Positions 55,576-64,000 of a stretch of DNA of 64,000 nt are shown here, one piece after another. Origin of the DNA: Melghiribacillus thermohalophilus (lineage in GTDB: Bacteria; Bacillota; Bacilli; Bacillales; Alkalibacillaceae); contig NZ_SMAN01000003.1 in the NCBI RefSeq assembly GCF_004342905.1, positions 124,001-188,000 on the forward strand, written 5' to 3'. The notes below the pieces were generated by a model, which saw only the letters and a program-made list of their open reading frames with translations, ran no database searches and was not told the origin of the DNA. Every line of letters begins with the position of its first letter. The stretch's first letter is position 1. The translations under genes were made by a program, and so were the position numbers.

Positions 55576-56391
55576 TTACATGGTTTTAATGATTTCCTTT
55601 ACATATGTTAAAAAGTTCCCACGAACCTTTTCTGTAGTCTCAATCACTTCATCATGGGACAGCGGCTGATCGAGTATTCCAGCTGCCATGTTAGAAATAC
55701 AGGAAATTCCCAGTACTTTTATTCCAGAGTAATTGGCTACAATCACTTCTGGAACGGTGGACATACCAACCGCATCCCCGCCAAGTTTTCTCAGCATGTT
55801 GATTTCAGCACGGGTTTCATAAGATGGGCCTGAATTTCCTACATAGACCCCCTGGTGTACATGTAATCCGATTCTTTCCGCACATTTTCTGGCATGGGTG
55901 ATCAATTGACGGTCATACGCTTCAGACATATCAGGAAAGCGGGGACCTTCCTGGTCATCATTTGGACCGATCAGGGGATTCGTACCCATCAGATTGATAT
56001 GATCCTCGATCAGCATGAGATCTCCGGGCTGAAAAGATTCATGAATTCCCCCGGCAGCATTGGTCACGATAAGAATATCAACGCCCAGCTCATTCATCAC
56101 TCTAACTGGAAAGGTAACCTGTTTCATGTTGTAACCCTCATAATAATGAAAACGTCCCTGCATCGCCAGGACAGGCTTGCCCTCCAGATATCCAGAGACG
56201 AGCTGACCCTTATGACCTGATACTGTGGACACTGGAAAATGGGGAATCTCTTCATAAGGAATAATAGAAGCACCCTGAATGTCCTCTGCCAAAACGCCCA
56301 ATCCGGAGCCTAAAATGAGGCCAATTCTGGGCTTGTCAGTGATTTTTTCTTTTAAAAAATCAGCTGTTTCCTTCACTTTTAAGTACTCCAT
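55576..56391 (-). CDS. punA: Purine nucleoside phosphorylase I
   Basis: Cleaves (deoxy)guanosine and inosine to base and (deoxy)ribose 1-phosphate. 271 residues of the trimeric PNP family: LILGSGLGVLAEDI, MQGRFHYYEGY and TNAAGGI motifs. Called pupG in B. subtilis. Works with Drm on the sugar phosphate. Confidence 0.96.
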   Translation of the reverse strand: MEYLKVKETADFLKEKITDKPRIGLILGSGLGVLAEDIQGASIIPYEEIPHFPVSTVSGHKGQLVSGYLEGKPVLAMQGRFHYYEGYNMKQVTFPVRVMNELGVDILIVTNAAGGIHESFQPGDLMLIEDHINLMGTNPLIGPNDDQEGPRFPDMSEAYDRQLITHARKCAERIGLHVHQGVYVGNSGPSYETRAEINMLRKLGGDAVGMSTVPEVIVANYSGIKVLGISCISNMAAGILDQPLSHDEVIETTEKVRGNFLTYVKEIIKTM

Positions 56392-56416
56392 GAATTATCC
56401 CTCCTGGACCAATCAT

Positions 56417-57598
56417 TTATTCAACAATATCCCTTAAAAAACTGGTGCCATGTTCTGGCATTTTAATCTGAAAATTATCAGCAATAGTAGCTCCGACATC
56501 AGCAAACGTTTTTCTCATCGGCAGTTCTTTCCCAATCTCGATTCCTTTGTGATAAACGATGAGCGGAACCAGTTCCCTAGTATGATCTGTGCCGTGATGG
56601 ACAGGATCGTTTCCATGATCTGCTGTTATCATTAATAAATCATCTGCCCGCAAGGTCTCCAACACTTCAGGAAGCCTGCGATCAAAAGCTTCAAGGGCCT
56701 TTCCGTAGCCTTCCGGATCTCTTCGGTGTCCATATTTGGCATCGAAATCGACCAGGTTTAAAAAACTTAAACCACGGAAATTTTTAGCTGTTGTTTCAAG
56801 CAGTTTATCCATTCCATCCATATTGTCTTTTGTCCGTATGGATTCTGTAACCCCTTCCCCATCATAAATATCCGATATTTTTCCCAGGGCGATGACATCC
56901 AGTCCGTTATCCTTCATTTCATTCATCACGGTCCGGCCAAAAGGTTTTAGCGCATAGTCATGCCGGTTTGGGGTTCGTTCAAATGAACCGGGATGTCCTA
57001 TAAATGGGCGGGCAATCACACGACCTACCATGTACTTTTCATCCTTAGTAAGTTCCCGTGCGATTTCACAGATCTGATACAGCTCCTCGAGTGGTACAAT
57101 ATCTTCATGGGCCGCAATCTGCAGGACGGAATCAGCTGACGTATAAACAATGATCGCTCCGGTTTCCATATGCTCCTTTCCTAATTCTTCAATAATTTTC
57201 GTACCTGACGCGGCTTTGTTCCCAATGATTTTTCTCCCGGTTTTCTGTTCGATGGCACGAATGAGTTCATCCGGAAATCCATCGGGAAAGGTACGAAATG
57301 GCCTGTCGATGTGAAGACCCATCATCTCCCAGTGCCCGGTCATGGTGTCCTTGCCAACGGAAGCTTCCTGCATTTGAGTGTAATGGGCCAGCGGTTCTTT
57401 TACCGGACGAATGCCCTTTACCTGCCGAATGTTTCCAAGACCCAGCTCCTGCATCGCTGGCATATTCAGCCCTTTCATATGCTCAGCAATATGTCCAAGC
57501 GTATCTGCCCCACAATCATTAAAGCGGGCTGCATCCGGCGCTTCCCCGATCCCTACTGAATCCATGACAATGAGAAAAATACGATTAAAATTTTTCAT
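56417..57598 (-). CDS. deoB: Phosphopentomutase
   Basis: Converts (deoxy)ribose 1-phosphate to 5-phosphate (Drm in B. subtilis). 393 residues, alkaline-phosphatase superfamily: [12 protein letters not shown] at the N-terminus and [10 protein letters not shown] with metal ligands near the C-terminus. ATG 57598 has SD GGAGGGG; the longer frame overlaps the xerD end. No deoC beside it. Confidence 0.97.
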   Translation of the reverse strand: MKNFNRIFLIVMDSVGIGEAPDAARFNDCGADTLGHIAEHMKGLNMPAMQELGLGNIRQVKGIRPVKEPLAHYTQMQEASVGKDTMTGHWEMMGLHIDRPFRTFPDGFPDELIRAIEQKTGRKIIGNKAASGTKIIEELGKEHMETGAIIVYTSADSVLQIAAHEDIVPLEELYQICEIARELTKDEKYMVGRVIARPFIGHPGSFERTPNRHDYALKPFGRTVMNEMKDNGLDVIALGKISDIYDGEGVTESIRTKDNMDGMDKLLETTAKNFRGLSFLNLVDFDAKYGHRRDPEGYGKALEAFDRRLPEVLETLRADDLLMITADHGNDPVHHGTDHTRELVPLIVYHKGIEIGKELPMRKTFADVGATIADNFQIKMPEHGTSFLRDIVE

Positions 57599-57679
57599 AA
57601 GTACCCCTCCAAAATCCTTTTTAGATGTTAGATGATCAGGTTGTATGATGTCAGACAACAAAAGGGACAAAAAAAGAGA

Positions 57680-58567
57680 TTATGCCCTCGGATGAAAATG
57701 TTTATAAATATCTTTTAATCGGGATTTTGACACATGTGTATAAATCTGGGTAGTAGATATATCTGCATGACCGAGCATTTCCTGCACAGCGCGCAAGTCT
57801 GCTCCATTTTCCAGAAGATGGGTTGCGAATGAATGACGCAATGTATGGGGCGTAATTTCTTTTTTAATTCCTTTTTCACGGGCAATGGATTTTAATATTT
57901 TCCAGAAGCCCTGTCTGGTCATGGGGCGACCGTGATGATTTAAAAAGACTGCATCATCCTGTCTGGATTTAAGCAGTTTAGGCCGTGAATGCTCGAGGTA
58001 GGTCTCTACAGCTGACTGAGCATGGGACCCGAGAGGAATGATTCTTTCCCTGGATCCTTTTCCCATACATCTGACAAATCCCATGGTTAAATGAAGATCA
58101 TTCATTGTCAGGGACAAAAGTTCGGTCACCCGCAGACCTGTTGCATATAACACTTCAAGCATAGCACGGTTTCTGATAGTCAGCGGATCATGGCCGTTTA
58201 AATCCAGAAGGGATTCGACTTCCTGACTGGATAACACTTTAGGCAGTTTTCTTTCCTTTTTCGGGGTTTCGATATGAAGACTGGCGTCCTGTTTCACATC
58301 ATGTTCCCTTACCAAAAATTGATGGAAGGATCGAATTGCAGACAACATTCTGGACATTGTAGAAACGGACTTGCCAGAATCATTTAAATAATGAAGAAAT
58401 TGCATGATATGTACCCGCTGAATCTGATGGACGTTATTTAGCCCGGATTCTTTCTTCAAAAATGAGACATACTGCTTCAGGTCACGCCTGTAAGAGATTA
58501 CGGTATTTTCTGATAATCCCCTCTCAATGGTCAGATAATGCAAGAAATCTTCAACTTCATGATGCAT
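57680..58567 (-). CDS. xerD: Tyrosine recombinase XerD
   Basis: Resolves chromosome dimers at dif (RipX in B. subtilis). 295 residues: N-terminal SAM-like domain, catalytic residues Arg146, Lys170, His241, Arg244, His267 and nucleophile Tyr276 all present. Between deoB and yqzK, as in Bacillus; the fixed location argues against a mobile-element integrase. Confidence 0.96.
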   Translation of the reverse strand: MHHEVEDFLHYLTIERGLSENTVISYRRDLKQYVSFLKKESGLNNVHQIQRVHIMQFLHYLNDSGKSVSTMSRMLSAIRSFHQFLVREHDVKQDASLHIETPKKERKLPKVLSSQEVESLLDLNGHDPLTIRNRAMLEVLYATGLRVTELLSLTMNDLHLTMGFVRCMGKGSRERIIPLGSHAQSAVETYLEHSRPKLLKSRQDDAVFLNHHGRPMTRQGFWKILKSIAREKGIKKEITPHTLRHSFATHLLENGADLRAVQEMLGHADISTTQIYTHVSKSRLKDIYKHFHPRA

Positions 58568-58571
58568 TCAC

Positions 58572-58790
58572 TTATTCCCCCAGACGAAAAAAGATAGATA
58601 AACGATCCAGCAAATTCCCATCATTCTGGTCAAATACCTTTATGGCTCTTCCTTCCGGCCTGTCATAGCGATGAAAGTTCTCATATTCCTCATGCATGAG
58701 CCTTAGGCCGTAATAGAAAAAAATGGTGCAAACCATAAATATAATCAATACTTTTAAAAATTCCTTTACAAGATGGATCACTCTACCCAT
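58572..58790 (-). CDS. yqzK: YqzK-type protein (DUF4227)
   Basis: A 72-residue protein: one TM helix (about residues 10-30), then a polar domain (RPEGRAIKVFDQNDGNLLDRL). Size, fold and place between fur and xerD match the YqzK family. Function unknown. It ends four bases before the xerD start, suggesting coupling. Confidence 0.85.
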   Translation of the reverse strand: MGRVIHLVKEFLKVLIIFMVCTIFFYYGLRLMHEEYENFHRYDRPEGRAIKVFDQNDGNLLDRLSIFFRLGE

Positions 58791-58911
58791 GATGGCATAT
58801 CTCCCTCGGGATTAAAAATTCTCTAGTACAAGATATGCCAACTTTAAGCTCATTTATACACCGATAATCAATCGGCCCATCTTTAACGTACATGAATACC
58901 GAGGTTTTGTA

Positions 58912-58946
58912 AATAAAAAACTGCTGAAAATCGTGGATTTTCGGCG
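58912..58946 (-). terminator. Second terminator after fur
   Basis: GAAAATC (58926-58932) with GATTTTC (58936-58942) plus outer pairs, then a U run on the minus strand. Confidence 0.6.
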
Positions 58947-58961
58947 TGAAATAAGTAAAAT

Positions 58962-58991
58962 ATAAAAAACCTTTCTCCCTACGGAAAAAGG
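58962..58991 (-). terminator. First terminator after fur
   Basis: CCTTTCTCC (58970-58978) with GGAAAAAGG (58983-58991), one G-U type pair, then a U run on the minus strand. Confidence 0.75.
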
Positions 58992-59000
58992 CTTCAATCG

Positions 59001-59453
59001 TTATGACTCATCTTCTTTCTCCTGACATTTTCGGCATATACCATGAAAGGTCAGGCGGTGGTCTTTGACTTTAAATTGCCATTCGGTTTCCACAATTTTT
59101 TCCACGTCACCGAGCAAGTCTTCCTCAATTTCCTCTACTGAACCGCACTCAATACATACGAGATGATGGTGAAAATGTTCGGCGCCCTCTTTGCGCAAAT
59201 CATAGCGAGAAACACCATCGCCGAAATTAATTTTATCTACAATTTTTAATTCAGAAAGAAGTTCCAGTGTTCGGTAAACCGTTGCCAGCCCAATTTCTGG
59301 AGATTTTTCTTTCACAAGGAGGTATACATCTTCTGCACTTAAATGATCTTCCTCATGTTCCAGCAAAACCCGGACAGTAGCTTCACGCTGGGGTGTTAAT
59401 TTATAACTCTGAGAATGAAGTTGTTTTTTTATTCTTTCAAGGCGATGTTCCAT
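59001..59453 (-). CDS. fur: Ferric uptake regulator
   Basis: Iron-dependent repressor of siderophore and uptake genes. 150 residues: winged helix (residues 20-80), dimer domain with HFHHHL (His93, 95-97), structural zinc Cys100/Cys103 and Cys140/Cys143. Fur rather than PerR or Zur is assigned by position beside spoIIM and yqzK. SD GGGAGG upstream; consensus promoter with a Per-like box. Confidence 0.93.
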   Translation of the reverse strand: MEHRLERIKKQLHSQSYKLTPQREATVRVLLEHEEDHLSAEDVYLLVKEKSPEIGLATVYRTLELLSELKIVDKINFGDGVSRYDLRKEGAEHFHHHLVCIECGSVEEIEEDLLGDVEKIVETEWQFKVKDHRLTFHGICRKCQEKEDES

Positions 59454-59482
59454 GTCCTGCTCCCTCCCTGCAATACAATATT

Positions 59483-59511
59483 ATTATAAGCAGACAAAGA
59501 ACAGGTGTCAA
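59483..59511 (-). promoter_or_regulatory. Consensus SigA promoter of fur
   Basis: Minus strand TTGACA (59506-59511), 17-bp spacer, TATAAT (59483-59488): exact consensus in every element. Confidence 0.8.
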
Positions 59512-59512
59512 A

Positions 59513-59527
59513 TTATAATAATTTCAA
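59513..59527 (-). promoter_or_regulatory. PerR-like operator upstream of fur
   Basis: TTGAAATTATTATAA matches TTATAATNATTATAA at 12 of 14 defined positions and ends one base before the -35. PerR repression of fur is known in B. subtilis. Confidence 0.45.
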
Positions 59528-59561
59528 TGTATTTTTTAAAATCATTATCTTTTGGTATTTA

Positions 59562-60200
59562 TTATAAAATAAAATCCACTACCAGTTTCATCGTGAATGG
59601 AGAAACAAAAGATTCAATCAATGAAGCCCCAAAGACCACAATGATTAGCCCTGTGTAAACTGTCACATATTGGGTAAAGGCTTTTTTTAGCATGTGGTGA
59701 TATAATCTGGTAGCGAATAACTTTCGGATCAGATGTAACGACAAAATCATCGCCATGCTGCCGGCAACAAGATATGCAGGAATGATCAGCAGATTTTGTG
59801 GAGCAATAGATGCAGCAGCTAACAAAAACCCGTACCAGCCCATCTGATTAACGAGAAAGCCTACTGAAAAACCGATGACAATCCCTTTCATAAATATAAA
59901 AATCCAGATAACAGGAATTCCGATAATTGAAAATCCTAGAATAAAGATCATTAATATGTATTTTAAATGGTAAAAAAAGCTTGTGTGAAACAACTGACCC
60001 TCCTGAATAATCGCACCTTCTACCACCTTTCCAAAAAACTGTTCCAGGTAAAAATACAAATCTTGTTTCTGAATAAAATTCATGCTATTTACGATTATGG
60101 CTCCAAAGATGATCCCGATTAAAAACAGAATAAACATAAACAAATAGATGCTGGAATACTGGGATAACTCTATTTTATGACGAAAGGACTTTTTGGACAT
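59562..60200 (-). CDS. spoIIM: Stage II sporulation protein M
   Basis: A 212-residue, about five-TM membrane protein of the engulfment DMP complex, which joins SpoIID and SpoIIP. Recognised by the SpoIIM family block FIFMKGIVIGFSVGFLV and ASIAPQNLLIIPAYL. ATG 60200 with a GGGGGT SD. SigE-like -10 upstream. Confidence 0.96.
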   Translation of the reverse strand: MSKKSFRHKIELSQYSSIYLFMFILFLIGIIFGAIIVNSMNFIQKQDLYFYLEQFFGKVVEGAIIQEGQLFHTSFFYHLKYILMIFILGFSIIGIPVIWIFIFMKGIVIGFSVGFLVNQMGWYGFLLAAASIAPQNLLIIPAYLVAGSMAMILSLHLIRKLFATRLYHHMLKKAFTQYVTVYTGLIIVVFGASLIESFVSPFTMKLVVDFIL

Positions 60201-60247
60201 GGTGAACCCCCATTTGGCATTTTCTCTTCTATTAATTCTTTACTGCT

Positions 60248-60255
60248 ACTCTATG
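60248..60255 (-). promoter_or_regulatory. Possible SigE -10 of spoIIM
   Basis: Minus strand CATAGAGT matches CATANANT; the -35 is poor. It is 48 bp before the start. Confidence 0.4.
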
Positions 60256-60278
60256 AAGTAGAATCAAAAAATAGACCA

Positions 60279-60306
60279 AAAAACCGACTGGAATCAGTCG
60301 GTTTTT
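60279..60306 (-). terminator. Terminator overlapping the yqxK stop
   Basis: AAACCGACTG/CAGTCGGTTT stem (CCGACTG 60284-60290 with CAGTCGG 60295-60301), flanked by A and T runs on both sides, bidirectional. The yqxK stop codon lies in the loop edge. Confidence 0.8.
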
Positions 60307-61463
60307 AATTTCCCATATTTTCCTCCCCCACCGGCCGCTATGTTCATCTGTCCAGATCTCATAGCGAGAATATGGTCTGCTATTTTTTCGGAGGAGGCCG
60401 TTTGAAGTTCATCCCTTGTAGCCTGATGAAGGATATACATTTCTGTCCCTGCATTTTTCAGCAAGTTTTCATATGTTTTAGGCCCCAGTCCCGGTATATA
60501 TTCCAGTGGAGCCTGATAAATATACGGGGGCCTTGAATTCAGTGCTGGTTCACGGTCTTTTAGTTCTTGAATCCGGTCAAACACCCCTTTAATGGAACGG
60601 GAGTGGCTGCATTTCGGGCAAACCTTTTGATCATCTATAGTTGTTAAGCACTTTTCACATACAGTCGTATAATATTTTCCCAATTTCGGATTCATGCCGT
60701 AATTTGCTCTTACTGAACGGCCGTCTGATTGGTGCAAAACTTTCCTTAATTCATCAAATGTTGGCGCAGTCATCTCCATCACCTGATATTCCCTGGCCAT
60801 TTTTTTGAGGGAATGGGCATCTGAATTGGTCACAAATGTATATGTCCGCAATTCAGATATATGATCAGCCATATGGGAGTCAGAACTTAATCCCAGCTCG
60901 ATCCCATCAATGAGATCAGGATGAAAAATTTCCTTCAAACTTTTAACAACACCCTTCCCATAAAGGCTTTTAAACGGTGTAAACACATGGGCCGGGATAA
61001 AAAGGCCGTCCAGTTCTTTCACCTTATGCTGCAGTTCTCTCGCTGTCCCGTAAAACCGCTGGGAACTGAGGTGGATATTTTTCATCCGTTCTTTCAGCCA
61101 TTCTGCAAATGACTTGAGGCGGTCTAAGTCCGGGAAATAACAGAGAACATGTACAGGCCCACGGCAATTTTCGTCATATAATTCGATTTCAGATCCAAGA
61201 ATGAGGGTAGTGTCCTGAAAACGAATACCTCCTCCTTCAAGCTCATATGCTTTTCCGGAATGGATCAGCCTGACCAACTCTTCCTGGACAGCAGGAACAT
61301 GAGCGTCAATGATTCCAACCATATCCAGTCCCTTATAATTGGATGCTTCCTTTAAAATATTTGTCAATGTCAATGTTTTAGAAGCGGTAATTTTGACTGG
61401 CCGGTCATACATCGTCCGTCCAATATGAATATGGAGATCAACAAAATATTCCGTAAGCGGCAT
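60294..61463 (-). CDS. yqxK: YqxK, endonuclease Q family protein
   Basis: A 389-residue protein: PHP-type metal-binding domain with VDLHIHIGR at the N-terminus and NSDAHSLKKMA near residue 210, a four-cysteine zinc ribbon (CEKC and CPKC) near 270-285, and a helix-hairpin-helix end (IPGLGPKTYENLL). The plan fits archaeal-type endonuclease Q, which cuts at damaged bases. ATG 61463 is preferred over unsupported ATG 61487. Confidence 0.85.
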   Translation of the reverse strand: MPLTEYFVDLHIHIGRTMYDRPVKITASKTLTLTNILKEASNYKGLDMVGIIDAHVPAVQEELVRLIHSGKAYELEGGGIRFQDTTLILGSEIELYDENCRGPVHVLCYFPDLDRLKSFAEWLKERMKNIHLSSQRFYGTARELQHKVKELDGLFIPAHVFTPFKSLYGKGVVKSLKEIFHPDLIDGIELGLSSDSHMADHISELRTYTFVTNSDAHSLKKMAREYQVMEMTAPTFDELRKVLHQSDGRSVRANYGMNPKLGKYYTTVCEKCLTTIDDQKVCPKCSHSRSIKGVFDRIQELKDREPALNSRPPYIYQAPLEYIPGLGPKTYENLLKNAGTEMYILHQATRDELQTASSEKIADHILAMRSGQMNIAAGGGGKYGKLKTD

Positions 61464-61519
61464 GTGGCACCATTCCTTTTGAGCCATCGGTGATGACTGA
61501 TTTTATGGCATAAAATCAC

Positions 61520-62065
61520 TCAAGAATTTTTCATGACTGATAAATACAAAAGGGCATAAGCTGTTTTTGCATCGTAAATTTTCTTTTCGTTAATGAGCTT
61601 TTGAGCTTCCTCCAGGGTGCATTCCATGATCTCTACAAATTCATCCTCATCCGTTCCCAGAGGCTCGTCTGCTTTTTTTAACCCGGTTGCCAGATAAAGG
61701 TGAATGATTTCATCGGCAAATCCAGGAGATGTATAAAACGAGGTGATATAGGTCATCTCACTGGCCAGATAGCCTGTCTCTTCCTCGAGTTCCCGATGTG
61801 CAGTCTTTTCCGGCGGTTCCCCTTCTTCCAGCTTGCCGGCTGGAATCTCTACAAGACTTCTCTCCAGCGGTTTTCGATATTGTTCAACCAGAACGATTTT
61901 ATTGTCGGACGTGACAGGAATGACAGCGACTGCACCGGGATGCTTAATCATTTCCCGATGTGATTCCTTTCCGTTAGGAAGTTTGACCCGATCTACCTGC
62001 AGCTGAACCACTTTTCCTTCAAATATCGTTTCTGATTCAATCGTTTTTTCCTCGAACTTTTTCAT
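61520..62065 (-). CDS. nudF: ADP-ribose pyrophosphatase
   Basis: Nudix hydrolase splitting ADP-ribose to AMP and ribose 5-phosphate. 181 residues with a complete Nudix box from Gly77 (GKLEEGEPPEKTAHRELEEE, then TG). The FYTSPGFADE segment is typical of the NudF type. Upstream of yqxK on the same strand, 56 bp apart. Confidence 0.93.
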   Translation of the reverse strand: MKKFEEKTIESETIFEGKVVQLQVDRVKLPNGKESHREMIKHPGAVAVIPVTSDNKIVLVEQYRKPLERSLVEIPAGKLEEGEPPEKTAHRELEEETGYLASEMTYITSFYTSPGFADEIIHLYLATGLKKADEPLGTDEDEFVEIMECTLEEAQKLINEKKIYDAKTAYALLYLSVMKNS

Positions 62066-62183
62066 TCTGTCACCTTCCCTTTCCCCATTTATCTTATCAT
62101 AAATACGTTGAATATGATTTGTCAGAAGCCCTCATCTTTTCCTAGAATAGGAATTGAAAAAAGATGATAAGGATGTGGAAACG

Positions 62184-63104
62184 ATGAAAAAAAATCGATT
62201 AGGTACATCCGAATTATATGTAAGTGAACTATCCCTCGGCTGTATGAGTCTTGGGACCGATGAACATAAAGCAAAAGAAATCATCCATCGGGCTCTGGAT
62301 GCTGGGATTAATTACCTGGATACAGCGGATTTATACGATTATGGCATCAATGAAGAAATTGTGGGAAAAGCTGTTCAAGGCAAACGGGATCAAGTCATCA
62401 TTGGAACCAAAGTAGGCAATCGCTTTGAACCGGGAAAAGAAGGCTGGTACTGGGACCCTTCCAAAACATATATTCAAAAGGAAGTCAAGGAAAGTCTGCG
62501 CCGGCTCAATCTCGACTATATTGATCTGTATCAGCTTCACGGGGGAACCATTGAAGATCACATCGATGAAACGATTGAGGCCTTTGAGGAGCTGAAAGAA
62601 GAGGGGATCATCCGCTATTATGGCATTTCCTCCATCCGTCCCAATGTGATTCGGGAGTATGTGAAACGCTCCAATATCGTCAGTGTAATGATGCAGTATA
62701 GTTTACTGGACCGCCGTCCCGAAGAAGAAATCCTGGACCTTTTGCATACCAATCAAATCAGTGTTCTGGCAAGAGGCCCCCTCGCTAAAGGAATGCTCAC
62801 GGACCATGGGCTTGAGTCCATAGACCGCAAAGGAAAAGACGGATATCTCGACTATTCTTACCAGGAATTAAAAGAAATCGCAGCTCAGTTTTTAAATATG
62901 CGGAATGAGCATCAGAACGGAGCTTCTCTGGCATTGCAATACGTTCTCTATCACCCTGCAGTGGCCACAGCTGTGTTTGGAGCAAGTTCTATGAAACAAT
63001 TGGAAGACATTTTGAAGTTTGTGGACAGTCCTCCGCTGGGAGAAGACCGTTATCAGCAATTAAAAAATCTTTCCAGACCGATTCAATATCAACATCACCG
63101 GTAA
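62184..63104 (+). CDS. yqkF: Aldo/keto reductase, YqkF type
   Basis: A 306-residue NADPH oxidoreductase with TIM-barrel fold. Catalytic Asp and Tyr are in LDTADLYDYG, Lys in IIGTKVG, His in YQLHGG. Nearly the same length and motif pattern as B. subtilis YqkF. ATG 62184 is used; the upstream frame to 62154 lacks a good start. Divergent from nudF. Substrate unknown. Confidence 0.9.
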   Translation: MKKNRLGTSELYVSELSLGCMSLGTDEHKAKEIIHRALDAGINYLDTADLYDYGINEEIVGKAVQGKRDQVIIGTKVGNRFEPGKEGWYWDPSKTYIQKEVKESLRRLNLDYIDLYQLHGGTIEDHIDETIEAFEELKEEGIIRYYGISSIRPNVIREYVKRSNIVSVMMQYSLLDRRPEEEILDLLHTNQISVLARGPLAKGMLTDHGLESIDRKGKDGYLDYSYQELKEIAAQFLNMRNEHQNGASLALQYVLYHPAVATAVFGASSMKQLEDILKFVDSPPLGEDRYQQLKNLSRPIQYQHHR

Positions 63105-63260
63105 GGAAAAGATTAAGGTGCCTATGCCTGAGTCAGAGGCTCAGGCAGCATGGGGCCGGGCGCTGGATATTAGAAAAGCTTGAGGCGCCCAGCTCCAGTC
63201 CTGAAGCCGGGCTATAAAACCCGCAATCTGAAACACGGTGCCAGACTCACCCTACTATTC
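63105..63260. repeat. GC-rich intergenic element with hairpins
   Basis: GCCTGAG/CTCAGGC (63126-63132, 63140-63146) and GGGCGC/GCGCCC (63158-63163, 63185-63190) hairpins in DNA richer in GC than its flanks. No ORF with a start signal. Probably a dispersed repeat; copy number unknown. Confidence 0.4.
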
Positions 63261-63265
63261 ATGGT

Positions 63266-63302
63266 AAAAAAATCCTGTAAAGCTTTCATAGCTTTACAGG
63301 AT
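63266..63302 (-). terminator. Terminator overlapping the end of the TPR-like gene
   Basis: Perfect 13-bp stem ATCCTGTAAAGCT (63272-63284) with AGCTTTACAGGAT (63290-63302), U tract on the minus strand; the gene's stop codon is inside the stem. Confidence 0.8.
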
Positions 63303-63866
63303 TTCCGTATGTCTCAGTTTCTCCCGGCATTTGTGGAGACATTTCTTTGTCGTTTCGATCAGCTCCTGATCCCCTTTTCCCTCCCTTATGTGCAGTGCCT
63401 CCCGAAAATAGTTCATGGCAAGCTCCGGTTTTCCGCGGTCCAGTTGAAATTTCCCATAATGCTGATACAAAAAGTCCCGATACCCGTCTAATTTTTCGTT
63501 TTGTTCCACTTCCTGAAGCAACTGATGAAACAGGTGACCGGCCTCACGAATCTTTCCCTTCCAGTGCCATGTGCATGCCAGCCTCAATTTTTGAACAAAT
63601 GCTCCTCTCGCATCCCCCAGGTCTTCATACAACTTAATGGCTTGTTTTAAATAGTCTGTACTCAAATGATAGTCCTTTGCAATTCTGGCATACACTCCAA
63701 TCCATCCAATGATTTTGGCACGGGTTTGGATTGAAAGTGAATCAATATTCAGGCAATCCATTAAAAAATTTAAACCCTCTACCATTTCTTCAGAGGAAAC
63801 CGGTCTTTCCCTGAGTTCGTCGTCCACATTCCACTTCATGTTAAACGGAATACTTTTCACCCGCAC
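63294..63866 (-). CDS. TPR-like hypothetical protein
   Basis: A 190-residue helical protein not recognised as a named gene. Helical pairs such as STDYLKQAIKLYEDLGDARG and PELAMNYFREALHIREGKGD have tetratricopeptide spacing, suggesting a protein-binding scaffold or Rap-like regulator tail; no DNA-binding motif. GTG 63866 is chosen (SD GGAGGG upstream) over unsupported ATG 63905. The 63867-64000 stretch shows no other gene. Confidence 0.65.
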   Translation of the reverse strand: MRVKSIPFNMKWNVDDELRERPVSSEEMVEGLNFLMDCLNIDSLSIQTRAKIIGWIGVYARIAKDYHLSTDYLKQAIKLYEDLGDARGAFVQKLRLACTWHWKGKIREAGHLFHQLLQEVEQNEKLDGYRDFLYQHYGKFQLDRGKPELAMNYFREALHIREGKGDQELIETTKKCLHKCREKLRHTEIL

Positions 63867-64000
63867 ACTTTTTCCCTCCAGACGTATGGTCAAGAACCCC
63901 CGCATCGAGGATAGTGATCGGGGGCAAATTAAGGTTTTAAAATATGTATATAAAACAAAATGGAAAAATATCAGTGGAATCTGATCTGATCAATTATAAA

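Noticed and set aside
57680-58567. Tyrosine recombinase as a sign of an integrated element
   Set aside because: All catalytic residues and the fixed deoB-xerD-yqzK-fur order identify the housekeeping XerD; no att sites or phage genes nearby.

Overview
The window is a stretch of chromosome from an endospore-forming member of the Bacillaceae. Gene content and order follow the Bacillus subtilis trp/hep to spoIIM region closely: menG-hepS-mtrB-hbs-spoIVA, gpsA-der, rpsA-plsC-cmk, sleB-ypeB, gudB-mecB, recS-fer, sigX-rsiX, resABCDE, dacB-spmAB, scpAB, spoVA, spoIIA-dacF, pdp-punA-drm-xerD, fur-spoIIM-nudF. Base composition is moderate. Start sites usually carry strong Shine-Dalgarno (SD) sequences, and TTG or GTG starts are common. 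I cannot name the species. No tRNA, rRNA, CRISPR array, prophage or transposase gene was seen.

Almost everything is on the minus strand. Region by region: 1-4.9 kb holds isoprenoid quinone synthesis (menG end, hepS), the trp attenuation protein, HU and the spore-coat ATPase SpoIVA. 5.1-12.1 kb holds SpoVIF, glycerol phosphate dehydrogenase, the ribosome GTPase Der, an S1 protein, acyltransferase, CMP kinase and the PilZ flagellar clutch. 12.3-21.9 kb holds cortex lysis (SleB/YpeB), PrsW, asparaginase, Bdr, glutamate dehydrogenase, Ddl, MecB and a CBS protein. 22.1-30.9 kb holds the plus-strand cotJ operon, ypbEDB/recS, ferredoxin, pyrophosphatase, a 300-bp repeat element and sigX/rsiX. 31.1-37.9 kb holds resE-A and rluB. 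38-46.4 kb holds spmBA-dacB, sodF, scpBA, small proteins, ribT and lysA. 46.5-56.4 kb holds the spoVA operon, spoIIA operon, dacF, pdp and punA. 56.4-63.9 kb holds drm, xerD, fur, spoIIM, yqxK, nudF, yqkF and a TPR-like protein.

Much of the window serves sporulation and germination across all compartments: SigF and its partner-switch regulators, SpoIIM (engulfment), SpoIVA, CotJ and SpoVIF (coat), DacB, DacF and SpmAB (cortex and dehydration), SpoVA (DPA channel), SleB/YpeB (germination). Matching promoter motifs can be read for SigE (spoIVA, dacB, spoIIM), SigF (dacF), SigG (spoVAA), SigH (spoIIAA), SigK (spoVIF, yjcZ) and SigX (sigX itself). These promoters rest on consensus matching by eye.

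No obviously new multi-gene system was found. The most interesting signals are: a hairpin that would hide the spoVIF SD only in read-through mRNA from gpsA, because its own SigK promoter starts inside the hairpin; two unannotated hydrophobic micro-ORFs upstream of an orphan ribT, with a compact three-stem RNA-like palindrome behind them; a terminator hairpin immediately before the lysA SD; a MITE-like element after ppa; and two GC-rich intergenic elements.
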